Assembly (NCBI RefSeq): GCF_900115665.1 | Contig: NZ_FOXH01000004.1 | Span: 199,257 to 263,256 of the forward strand | Direction: 5' to 3' | Source of the DNA: Pseudarcicella hirudinis | GTDB lineage: Bacteria; Bacteroidota; Bacteroidia; Cytophagales; Spirosomataceae | DNA: 64,000 bases | Shown here: one piece after another, positions 16,642-24,655 of the stretch | Position numbering within the stretch: the first letter of the stretch is position 1 | Layout: the number at the start of each line of letters is the position of its first letter | Program-made: the position numbers and the translations under genes | The notes under the pieces: generated by a model | Seen by the model: the letters and a program-made list of their open reading frames with translations, nothing else | Told to the model about the DNA's origin: nothing | The model's database searches: none

Positions 16642-17273
16642 CAAAAGTTTTTTGTCGGATTGAACCTATCTGCTTTTCCTGAAAATGCAGAGGAGTTTCT
16701 CCTGTTTTACAAATCCGGTGTGTTTGAGAAATTTTTATTCAATCGCTATCCTGCACAAAAGAAAACACTCTCAAAATCCTCTTTCACCTAATCACTCTTT
16801 TGTAAAAATCACCTGACCAAAACAACCTTTGCCATTTCCTCATTATTCCAAAAATTCTTTGCCCTTCATTGAAAATTCTTGCATTTCTTTCTGCATTTTT
16901 CAAAAAAACTGCATTTTCAGATCGTTTTGAAAGATTTGTCCTATCCTTTGCAAAATCTGTCCTACCACCCAATACCCTACAGCTAGTAAATTTACATCAC
17001 AATAATATTTATCTTTTCTAAGAAAAAGTATTACGAATCGAATGAGTAAAAACTACCAGATAGTTCAGGCTCTTTTGCATACAGCTAAGTAAATATCCAA
17101 AGAATATCTGTCAGGCTAATGTTCGTAATTACCCAAAATCAACCAAAAGACGAATATTAAAAGGCCGCCATATATTAAGGTAGTCTGCAAAATCTGAAAT
17201 TTACGGGGCTGACAAAAGTCCTGCTTTAACATACTAATAATACCAATTCATACAGTAATTCCGTAACTCAAAA
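16642..17273. other. Intergenic region between muramidase and GntR gene
   Basis: About 630 bases without a credible gene. A pair of similar short units, GATTTGTCCTATCC (16929-16942) and ATCTGTCCTACCAC (16955-16968), lies 26 bases apart and could be binding sites. A run of pyrimidine-rich sequence (16760-16900) precedes them. No clear terminator follows the muramidase, and no full -33/-7 promoter was found before the GntR gene. Confidence 0.45.
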
Positions 17274-18302
17274 ATGATGAAGACTTTTTCTGAATTCGCC
17301 AAGACCAAACTTGATTCAAAAACTCCAAAATATCAGCAGTTGATTAATTCACTTCTGGCTGACATTGAAATGGGGGTTTTGAAAACAGGGGAGCGCCTTC
17401 CATCGATCAATGAAGCCAGCGAAGAATGTTATCTTTCCCGCGATACAGTTGAGAGAGCTTACGCTGAATTGCATCGTATGGGTGTTATTACTTCAATTTT
17501 CCGTAAAGGGTATTTTATTTCAGGCAAACCTGCTAAAATGAAAACCAAAGTTTTCTTTTTAGTAGGAAAAATCACTGAAAGCAACAAAGCTATTTTTAAT
17601 GCTTTTGTACAATCAGCCGGAAAAGAAGTAGTGGTTGATATCTTTACTTACAATTATAAAAGCGAAAATTTCAGAGAAATCATCAATTCTCAACTTGGCA
17701 ATTACCATTATTATGTAATCATGCCACATCTGATTGATGAAAACGAAGAAAACCTGAAATGTCTTAAAAAGATTTCAGGAGAACGTCTTATTCTTTTAGA
17801 TCAGGTTCTTCCTGCTCTTCAGAATACCAACTCGGCAATTCTTAGTAATTCCGGAGAAGAAATCTATCGTTTAATGGTTGAAAACCTTGACATTTTCAGA
17901 AAATATAAAGCCTTGAATCTGGTCCTTACTGAAGAAGAATATTTCGACTCAGAACTGATTACGGGTTTCAGAAATTTCTGTGAAAGCCACAATTTTGATT
18001 TCCATATCCTGGATGGTCTGGAAGGCGAAACAGTGGAAAAAGGACATGCCTATCTGACTATGGAAGATACTGACCTGGTAGAAGCCATCAAATCAGCACA
18101 GATACAAAACATTGAACTTGGTAAAGAAGTCGGATTAATTTCCCTTAATGATTCCTGTTATAAAGAAATCCTTGCTGGTGGCATTACTGTAATGTCTGCT
18201 CAGCCCGAGCAAATCGGTAAAAAAGCTGCAGGTTTCATTACTGAAGGCAAACGTCAGCAGGTTCATATGCCAATGAGCATGATTCTAAGAAATTCTTTGT
18301 AA
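17274..18302 (+). CDS. GntR-family transcriptional regulator with sugar-binding-like effector domain
   Basis: A 342-residue regulator. The N-terminal winged helix-turn-helix (about 15-85) is typical GntR: YQQLINSLLADIEMGVLKTGERLPSINEAS is followed by YLSRDTVERAYAELHRMGVI and FRKGYFISG. The C-terminal 255 residues resemble the periplasmic-binding-protein/LacI-type fold used by many Bacteroidota GntR proteins. That part is paralogous to the orphan protein at 8298-9077, which lacks the DNA-binding part. The two paralogues flank the seven-gene island, which makes this the leading candidate for its regulator. The ligand is not known. The start is MM at 17274/17277; either is possible. Confidence 0.9.
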   Translation: MMKTFSEFAKTKLDSKTPKYQQLINSLLADIEMGVLKTGERLPSINEASEECYLSRDTVERAYAELHRMGVITSIFRKGYFISGKPAKMKTKVFFLVGKITESNKAIFNAFVQSAGKEVVVDIFTYNYKSENFREIINSQLGNYHYYVIMPHLIDENEENLKCLKKISGERLILLDQVLPALQNTNSAILSNSGEEIYRLMVENLDIFRKYKALNLVLTEEEYFDSELITGFRNFCESHNFDFHILDGLEGETVEKGHAYLTMEDTDLVEAIKSAQIQNIELGKEVGLISLNDSCYKEILAGGITVMSAQPEQIGKKAAGFITEGKRQQVHMPMSMILRNSL

Positions 18303-18352
18303 AAATATACAAAGTCTTACCTCTCAAAGATCTTATAGGTTTGATATATTGT

Positions 18353-18383
18353 AAAAGTGTCGGAGTGTTTCTTCGACACTTTT
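18353..18383. terminator. Rho-independent terminator
   Basis: A 10-base-pair stem (18353-18362 with 18374-18383) contains GTGTCG/CGACAC. It has an 11-base loop and is followed by a T-run on the plus strand. It lies between the convergent GntR gene and queG and can serve both. Confidence 0.85.
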
Positions 18384-18399
18384 TTTGTTGGAAAAGAGG

Positions 18400-19332
18400 T
18401 TATTTCAGGAATTCGATATTTCGTTTCAATCCGGACAATCTGGTCCTTTTTACCGGAGATTTCCTGAAAAGAACCTGAAAAACATCTTCGGTGATTTCAT
18501 CCCAGTCTTTCCTGGTATATAAAGCCAGATCAGGGTGAAATTCAAACTGTGGTTCGTTATGTGGTTTGGAAAAACGATTCCAGGGGCAAACATCCTGGCA
18601 AATATCACAGCCGAAAGCCCAATCTTCAAACTTCCCTTTCATTTCTGCTGGAATAGCCTCTTTCAGTTCTATGGTAAAATAACTGATACATTTAGAGCCA
18701 TCTACTACGTAAGGCTCAACTATAGCGTCGGTCGGGCAGGCATCAATACATCTGGTACAGGTTCCGCAATAATCTTTTACCGGGCCGTCATGTTCAAGGT
18801 CAAGGTCTATAATCAGCTCTGCTATGAAAAAAAAGCTTCCGGCCTGCCGGTTCAGTAAATTACTATGTTTTCCCTGCCAGCCCAGCCCTGAGCGTTTGGC
18901 CCATGCCTTTTCCAGTACAGGAGCCGAATCCACAAAGGCTCTCCCTCCTACTTCTCCGATTTCCTCTCTTATGAAATTCAGTAATTCTTTCAGCTTTTCC
19001 TTTATAACAAAATGATAATCAACCCCGTAAGCATATTTTGAAATTTTAAGCGTTGAACCATCTTCAGGCAGTCTTTTTTCCGGAAAATAATTATAAAGCA
19101 ATGACACTACCGACTTAGCATCCTCTACAAGTAACCTCGGATCAAGGCGTTTATCGAAATGATTTTCCATATAAGCCATCTGTCCCTGCATATTGTTTTT
19201 CAACCATTTTTCAAGAAGAGGGGCTTCGTCCTCCAAAAACTCAGCCTGAGAAATACCACAAAACAAGAAGCCCAGTTCCTGTGCTTTCTGCTTGATTAAT
19301 CTGGTATTATTTTGCTTATGAAGGGCTGTCAT
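18400..19332 (-). CDS. queG: Epoxyqueuosine reductase QueG
   Basis: A 310-residue enzyme that reduces epoxyqueuosine to queuosine in tRNA, using cobalamin and two 4Fe-4S clusters. The diagnostic ferredoxin-like motifs are [16 protein letters not shown] (about 188-203) and [14 protein letters not shown] (about 241-254). The N-terminal region [12 protein letters not shown] and the segment [26 protein letters not shown] are also characteristic. The length is normal for the short QueG form. It is a cytoplasmic core gene in Bacteroidota. It is transcribed divergently from grpE, with the shared intergenic region at 19333-19476. Confidence 0.95.
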   Translation of the reverse strand: MTALHKQNNTRLIKQKAQELGFLFCGISQAEFLEDEAPLLEKWLKNNMQGQMAYMENHFDKRLDPRLLVEDAKSVVSLLYNYFPEKRLPEDGSTLKISKYAYGVDYHFVIKEKLKELLNFIREEIGEVGGRAFVDSAPVLEKAWAKRSGLGWQGKHSNLLNRQAGSFFFIAELIIDLDLEHDGPVKDYCGTCTRCIDACPTDAIVEPYVVDGSKCISYFTIELKEAIPAEMKGKFEDWAFGCDICQDVCPWNRFSKPHNEPQFEFHPDLALYTRKDWDEITEDVFQVLFRKSPVKRTRLSGLKRNIEFLK

Positions 19333-19370
19333 TCGACACTTTTTATTTAGAAAATTTAAAGATAAAGCCG

Positions 19371-19378
19371 TATTTTTG
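19371..19378 (+). promoter_or_regulatory. Putative -7 element for grpE
   Basis: TATTTTTG matches the Bacteroidota TAnnTTTG -7 element. The -33 region is weak (TTTA about 21 bases upstream). It would give grpE a leader of roughly 90 bases. Confidence 0.4.
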
Positions 19379-19476
19379 TAAATCCAAAACGTGCCATCTT
19401 GTCAGAGTTAAAGGTTTGGCAAATGTTTTGAACATAGATATGGCATATTAAATATTACGAGAAATACAGACTAAAC

Positions 19477-20013
19477 ATGGAAAATAAAGAGGAACTACAG
19501 GTAGAAGAACAAGAAATTATCCAAGACACTGCCAATCAGACAGAAGAAGTGGTTGAACCCGCAGTAGAAGAAAAAACTGAGGCAGAAAAACTTCAGGCTG
19601 AAGTTTACGAACTTAAAGACAAGTATTTACGTCTATATTCAGATTTTGATAATTTCCGTAAACGCACCGCAAAAGAGAAAATTGATATGATTCAATCTGC
19701 TTCTGCCGGTGTAATTACTGACATGCTGCCGGTTATTGATGATTATGAAAGAGCATTGTCTAATGCTGCAGAAGGAGAAATATCAGAAGGGATCCAGTTA
19801 ATTTTCAATAAATTACTGGCAACACTTACCAGTAAAGGCCTGAAAGCAATGGAAGCCAAAGGGGAAATTTTTGATGCTGAATTGCACGAAGCCATTACCC
19901 AGTTCCCTGCTCCGACGGAAGAAGATAAAGGTAAAGTTTTCGATGTTATTGAAAAAGGCTATTTGCTAAACGATAAAGTTATCCGTTTCGCTAAAGTCGT
20001 TGTGGCAAGCTAG
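19477..20013 (+). CDS. grpE: GrpE nucleotide exchange factor
   Basis: A 178-residue co-chaperone that exchanges ADP for ATP on DnaK. The acidic, Glu-rich N-terminus (about 1-40) leads into a long coiled coil, then the family signature YLRLYSDFDNFRKRTAKEK (about 49-67). The C-terminal beta-wing contains GEIFDAELHEAI and DKVIRFAKVVVA. dnaJ follows 156 bases downstream on the same strand, the standard grpE-dnaJ arrangement in this phylum. dnaK and hrcA are not in the window, and no CIRCE-type operator was seen. Confidence 0.97.
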   Translation: MENKEELQVEEQEIIQDTANQTEEVVEPAVEEKTEAEKLQAEVYELKDKYLRLYSDFDNFRKRTAKEKIDMIQSASAGVITDMLPVIDDYERALSNAAEGEISEGIQLIFNKLLATLTSKGLKAMEAKGEIFDAELHEAITQFPAPTEEDKGKVFDVIEKGYLLNDKVIRFAKVVVAS

Positions 20014-20142
20014 GATTCTGAAAAATCCTTTCGACTGATAATTGTAAAACCAGGTAAAATCATTTTGTTTCCTGATGATTAACACTGAAAATATTAAGGA
20101 AATTTAGTGAAAGAGGCTAGTGTTTAGTTCCGACTATCCACG

Positions 20143-20163
20143 ATTCACTGTTCACTATTCGCT
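20143..20163 (+). repeat. Three heptad repeats upstream of dnaJ
   Basis: ATTCACT, GTTCACT and ATTCGCT stand head to tail seven bases before the dnaJ start. Short tandem TTCACT-type units occur in intergenic DNA of many Bacteroidota. No function is assigned. Confidence 0.5.
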
Positions 20164-20169
20164 AAAAAG

Positions 20170-21327
20170 ATGGCACAGAAAAGAGATTACTACGAAGTAT
20201 TGGGAGTTGATAAAAATGCTTCAGAAGATGAGATAAAGAAGGCTTATCGTAAGATGGCTATTAAATACCATCCGGATAAAAATCCAAATGACCCTTCGGC
20301 TGAAGAGAAATTCAAAGAGGCCGCAGAAGCGTATGAGGTTTTATCCAATGCTCAGAAAAAAGCACAATACGATCGTTACGGACATGCGGGAATGGGTGGT
20401 GCAGCAAGCGGCGGTTTCAATGGCGGGAATATGAACATGGACGATATCTTCAGCCAGTTCGGAGATATTTTCGGTGACGGTAGTCCTTTCGGCAGCTTTT
20501 TCAGCGGTGGCGGAGGCGGAAGTTCACGTCGTGCCAGACGTGGCTCCGATCTGAGAATCAAATTAAAACTTGATCTGGAGGAAATAGCTAACGGTGTTGA
20601 GAAAAAGATCAAAGTTAAGCGTCATGTTACCTGTAAGGCCTGTAGCGGAAATGGTGCCAAAAATGGTACAGAATTAAAAACCTGCGGTACCTGTAATGGC
20701 AGCGGCCAGGTCAGACGTGTTCAGCAGACGATGCTTGGACAAATGGTTTCTACTTCTACTTGCCCGACCTGTAATGGTGAAGGTAAAATTGTAAGTACGC
20801 GTTGTGATGTCTGTTACGGAGAAGGACGTGTGCTGGAAGAGGAAATCATTCCTATCAAAATTCCGGCCGGAGTAGCAGAAGGTATGCAATTGTCAATGAA
20901 TGGCAAAGGAAATGTTCCGCCAAGAGGTGGTGTTGCCGGAGATTTATTGATTGTTATTGAAGAAGAAGCACATGAAGTTTTACATCGTGACGGAAATAAT
21001 GTTGTTTACGACCTTTATGTAAACTTTGCGGATGCTGCCCTGGGAACTTCTGTAGAAGTGCCAACCATCGGTGGAAAAGCAAGAATTACCTTAGAACCCG
21101 GTACACAAAGCGGTAAAATATTACGCTTAAAAGGAAAAGGTATCAAGGAATTGAATGGTTATGGTACAGGAGATCAGCTGATTCATGTAAATATCTGGAC
21201 TCCTAAGACATTGACCAGAGAAGAAACAGAAATTCTGGAGAAATTCAGAACTGCTCCTAACTTCCATCCCAAGCCCGGGAAATCGGAAAAAGGATTCTTC
21301 GAAAAAATGAAAGATTTCTTTAATTAA
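20170..21327 (+). CDS. dnaJ: Chaperone DnaJ
   Basis: A 385-residue Hsp40. It has an N-terminal J domain with the HPD motif (KYHPDKNP, about 33-40) and a Gly/Phe-rich linker (about 75-120). The zinc domain carries the four CxxCxGxG repeats [24 protein letters not shown] and CDVCYGEG (about 155-225), followed by the C-terminal substrate-binding domains. It stimulates DnaK ATPase and delivers unfolded clients. It forms a unit with grpE and is closed by a clear terminator. Confidence 0.98.
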   Translation: MAQKRDYYEVLGVDKNASEDEIKKAYRKMAIKYHPDKNPNDPSAEEKFKEAAEAYEVLSNAQKKAQYDRYGHAGMGGAASGGFNGGNMNMDDIFSQFGDIFGDGSPFGSFFSGGGGGSSRRARRGSDLRIKLKLDLEEIANGVEKKIKVKRHVTCKACSGNGAKNGTELKTCGTCNGSGQVRRVQQTMLGQMVSTSTCPTCNGEGKIVSTRCDVCYGEGRVLEEEIIPIKIPAGVAEGMQLSMNGKGNVPPRGGVAGDLLIVIEEEAHEVLHRDGNNVVYDLYVNFADAALGTSVEVPTIGGKARITLEPGTQSGKILRLKGKGIKELNGYGTGDQLIHVNIWTPKTLTREETEILEKFRTAPNFHPKPGKSEKGFFEKMKDFFN

Positions 21328-21346
21328 CCTTTGGTTTAATTTCTAT

Positions 21347-21382
21347 AAAAAAACTTCTGTCCGAAAGAACAGAAGTTTTTTT
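21347..21382. terminator. Rho-independent terminator between dnaJ and DUF2723 gene
   Basis: A perfect 14-base-pair stem (21347-21360 with 21369-21382) has A-run and T-run at the base, so it can work for the convergent dnaJ and DUF2723 genes. Confidence 0.9.
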
Positions 21383-21422
21383 ATGCACGCCAGTATCCGG
21401 TCTTGAAATGTTAAGAAATTAC

Positions 21423-24395
21423 TTAACTATTTACCCTTTGTAACTGTTTCTGAAACATTGCTTCATATCTGGCAGCTCCGGGTACTTTCATTTCCTTCAA
21501 TTGATTGGTAATAATCTGCATTTCATATAGAGCCAATTGTATCTCTCTGGCATTGCGGTCAGGCTTTCCTTCTAAATAATAGTCCAATGCTTTATCATTC
21601 CTGTTCATCATTACATCAGCAATAGCCAAAGCCTTCTTTGTTTCCCCTACTGACGCATATAAACCCACAAAACTTGCAGAAAGCTGATCGTATGGTACAG
21701 TATCATTCGGCATTACTGTCATACAACGATCCATGGCCAGCTTCGCTTCATTCTTCTTCCCTTCCCGAACCAACTGATCGGCCAGACGTAAAAATGCCAG
21801 CCTGCTTATAATAAATGGCATCTGGTAAAAATCACTCTGATAATATACCTGAGGATTATTTAATTCTCTCCATGACATTTTCGTCATCATATTTTTATAC
21901 ATAATATCAGTATTCACAAAGCCGTCCACAGCACCCTGAATTTTAAACGGCATTAATCTGTAAGCAAAACCCTCCTCCTGCATAAACTCCTTCAATCCCA
22001 GAAAACTCTCCGCAGCAAGTGTACTGGAAAAATAAATTGGTCTTTTCCAGTTATCTGCGGCATTATTGGCAATAATCTCAAGTTGGATCAAGTCATTTTT
22101 CAGAAGATCTCTTTTTCCGAAATCCCAGCTAATTGTGTCCGTCAAAAGCGGTTCCAATTGCTTAGGAATAAAACCCTGTTTTTTAACAGCTGCTACATTT
22201 ACTGGCAGAAACAAGTTAGAAGAAGGCAACGTATTTATCATCTCTCCGGTTTGTAATTGTACTTTAATTGCAGGATTATCCTCACGAACCAATTTCAGAT
22301 ATTCACTGAGATTAATGCCGTTTTTCACATTCGGATTTTCGTAATACAGAATCTGATCGTTGATCCCTTCCAGTAATTTATCCTTATCAATTTTTATAGG
22401 TAAAGCATCAGAATCATATACCTTCCGTCTCTTTTGCTCTATATCCCAGTCTGTGCCTAAATAGGTCAGCACACAGATTCTCACATCTGTTCTGAAACCT
22501 TCCACTTCCTGTGCGTACCACAGCGGGAAAGTATCATTATCTCCCGCAGTAAAAAGAATCGCATCCTTAGCACATGAATCCAGAATATTTTTCGCAAAAT
22601 CAACCTGCTGATAACGATGATTCCGGTTATGATCGTCCCAGTTCTGCTGTAATAAAATAAGAGGAATAACTAACGAAAAAGCAGTAGCGATACTGGTTTT
22701 CAGGTTAGCATTTAACTTAAATTTTGCCAGAATTTCACTCAATTGAATCACCCCCAGACCAATCCAAATAGCAAAAAAGTAGAAAGATCCGACATAAATA
22801 TAGTCTCTCTCACGGGGTTGCGTAGGGGGCACATTGAGAAAAACGACTAAGGCTAAGCCAGTCATGATAAACATCAGCAGAATAACAAGCAGGTCTTTCC
22901 GGTTTTTACGGAATAATAAGATAAAACCTAAAATACCTAGCAATAAAGGAAGGCAATAGTAATTGTTTCTGGCTTTATTATTTGCCAGCGCTTCAGGCAA
23001 TTTGCCATTATACTGAAAAGGAGAAAGTGCCGGAGCATCCTGAATATCGCTTTCACGCCCCATGAAATTCCAGAACAGATAGCGCATATACATCATACCA
23101 ACCTGATGACCCAAAAAGTATTTTAAATTATCTGCAAAAGTCGGATTTTGTCCCTGTGGAATCCCCATTGCTTCCTGATAAAACTTCGTATCACCGGGCA
23201 AATATCTTTGCATCCGGGGAAATAGCATTTTCTGATCCTTAGGGTAGATATATTTCGGTCTGTGATCATATACCACATACTTTCCGTTTTTCATGGTATA
23301 AACCTCGTCTCCCTGCTCAAATGCTTCAATCTGGGAAGAATACACCGGACCATATAACAAAGCGTTGTTATAGCCATATTGCTCCCGTTTCAGGTATTTG
23401 ATAAAATTGAGCAGATTACTCGGATTATTTTCATTAATCGGTGGGTTATAGTTCGAACGAACCAATGCCAATGTATAACTAAAATAGCCAATCAGCACAA
23501 ATACCAGGGACAGCAATGCTACATTGAGAGCCACTTTCTGTTTTCTGACAGAAAGCCGGATACCAAAAACCAGCAGACTTACCAGCAGTATCACAAAAAA
23601 TACTGCACCTGAACCATAAGGTAAACCGAAAGTATTCACAAACAGTTTCTCAAATGTGAAAGCTATAGTGGGCAAACCCGGGATAATGCCCACATTAATA
23701 ATCCCGATAACCAATAAGCCAATCAGAATAGCAGTAAGCCCTTTTAAGTACGTAGGTTTAGGGGATTTTTTGAAATAATAGAGCAAAGTTAAAGCCGGAA
23801 TCGTTACCAGGTTAAGCAAATGAACTCCGATTGAAAGCCCCACTATATAGGCTATGAAAATCAACCAGCGATTCGCTGCTGCCTCATCTTCTATCAATTC
23901 CCATTTGAAAGCTGCCCATACTACTAAAGCTGTAAAGAATGAAGACATCGCATATACTTCTGCTTCTACGGCCGAAAACCAAAAAGTATCCGAAAATGTA
24001 TAAGCCAATGAACCGACAAGACCTGCCCCCAACAAAGAAATTGCTTCTCCCTGCGTCAACTCCTCAAATTTCTTATTGATTACTTTTCTCCCGATCAGAA
24101 CAATCGTCCAGAACATGAACAAAATCGTAAAGGCACTCGCCACTACTGATGACATATTTACCCAATAGGCAACCTGAGTTTTATCTGAACCTGCCAAAAG
24201 TGAAAATAAACGACCTATTAATAAAAACAAGGGTGCCCCCGGAGGGTGTGGAACCTGTAATTTATAAGCACAGGCAATAAATTCACCGCAATCCCAGAAT
24301 GAAGCTGTCCGCTCCATCGTCAGGGCATAAGTAACAAAAGCTATCGCAAAAACGCCCCAGCCCAGATAGTTATTAAGTTTAGTAAAATTGCTCAT
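21423..24395 (-). CDS. DUF2723 membrane protein (protein O-mannosyltransferase-like), copy 1
   Basis: A 990-residue polytopic membrane protein with about a dozen hydrophobic helices in the first 560 residues. The DUF2723 signature is at 29-56 (ASFWDCGEF, then PHPPGAPLF). Family members resemble GT-C glycosyltransferases, with an acidic residue in the first periplasmic loop (DCGE). In Bacteroidota they are proposed to mannosylate or otherwise glycosylate exported proteins. The C-terminal 350 residues are soluble and contain helical TPR-like units (MMNRNDKALDYYLEG). A nearly identical-length paralogue lies 260 bases upstream on the same strand. Catalytic function is inferred from family resemblance only. 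Confidence 0.88.
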   Translation of the reverse strand: MSNFTKLNNYLGWGVFAIAFVTYALTMERTASFWDCGEFIACAYKLQVPHPPGAPLFLLIGRLFSLLAGSDKTQVAYWVNMSSVVASAFTILFMFWTIVLIGRKVINKKFEELTQGEAISLLGAGLVGSLAYTFSDTFWFSAVEAEVYAMSSFFTALVVWAAFKWELIEDEAAANRWLIFIAYIVGLSIGVHLLNLVTIPALTLLYYFKKSPKPTYLKGLTAILIGLLVIGIINVGIIPGLPTIAFTFEKLFVNTFGLPYGSGAVFFVILLVSLLVFGIRLSVRKQKVALNVALLSLVFVLIGYFSYTLALVRSNYNPPINENNPSNLLNFIKYLKREQYGYNNALLYGPVYSSQIEAFEQGDEVYTMKNGKYVVYDHRPKYIYPKDQKMLFPRMQRYLPGDTKFYQEAMGIPQGQNPTFADNLKYFLGHQVGMMYMRYLFWNFMGRESDIQDAPALSPFQYNGKLPEALANNKARNNYYCLPLLLGILGFILLFRKNRKDLLVILLMFIMTGLALVVFLNVPPTQPRERDYIYVGSFYFFAIWIGLGVIQLSEILAKFKLNANLKTSIATAFSLVIPLILLQQNWDDHNRNHRYQQVDFAKNILDSCAKDAILFTAGDNDTFPLWYAQEVEGFRTDVRICVLTYLGTDWDIEQKRRKVYDSDALPIKIDKDKLLEGINDQILYYENPNVKNGINLSEYLKLVREDNPAIKVQLQTGEMINTLPSSNLFLPVNVAAVKKQGFIPKQLEPLLTDTISWDFGKRDLLKNDLIQLEIIANNAADNWKRPIYFSSTLAAESFLGLKEFMQEEGFAYRLMPFKIQGAVDGFVNTDIMYKNMMTKMSWRELNNPQVYYQSDFYQMPFIISRLAFLRLADQLVREGKKNEAKLAMDRCMTVMPNDTVPYDQLSASFVGLYASVGETKKALAIADVMMNRNDKALDYYLEGKPDRNAREIQLALYEMQIITNQLKEMKVPGAARYEAMFQKQLQRVNS

Positions 24396-24588
24396 CAGTA
24401 TGTTATGTTCAGGATAAGAATTGATAAAAAGGCAATAGATTTCATGTTGCCCGACACAAGCCGGACAATCCTGTTAACCAATCAATTACGCTAGCAAAAC
24501 TACCCAAAAGGCATTCCGAAAATGCCATGAATTCTGTTAAAAGATGTTAAATCAAAATGTTAAAAATTATTAAAAAAATGCAATAAAC

Positions 24589-24625
24589 GCAAAAGCCTCT
24601 CTTCGATTTGAAGAGAGGCTTTTGC
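24589..24625. terminator. Rho-independent terminator between the DUF2723 copies
   Basis: A perfect 16-base-pair stem (24589-24604 with 24610-24625) has a GATTT loop and lies 31 bases past the stop of the upstream copy. The two paralogues are therefore probably separate transcription units. Confidence 0.88.
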
Positions 24626-24655
24626 AAGATTTTTATTCAACCTTAGGGATACAAA

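Noticed and set aside
16784-16972. 62-codon minus-strand frame between the muramidase and GntR genes
   Set aside because: It has no recognisable domain, an unusual composition and no upstream promoter; it lies in pyrimidine-rich intergenic DNA.
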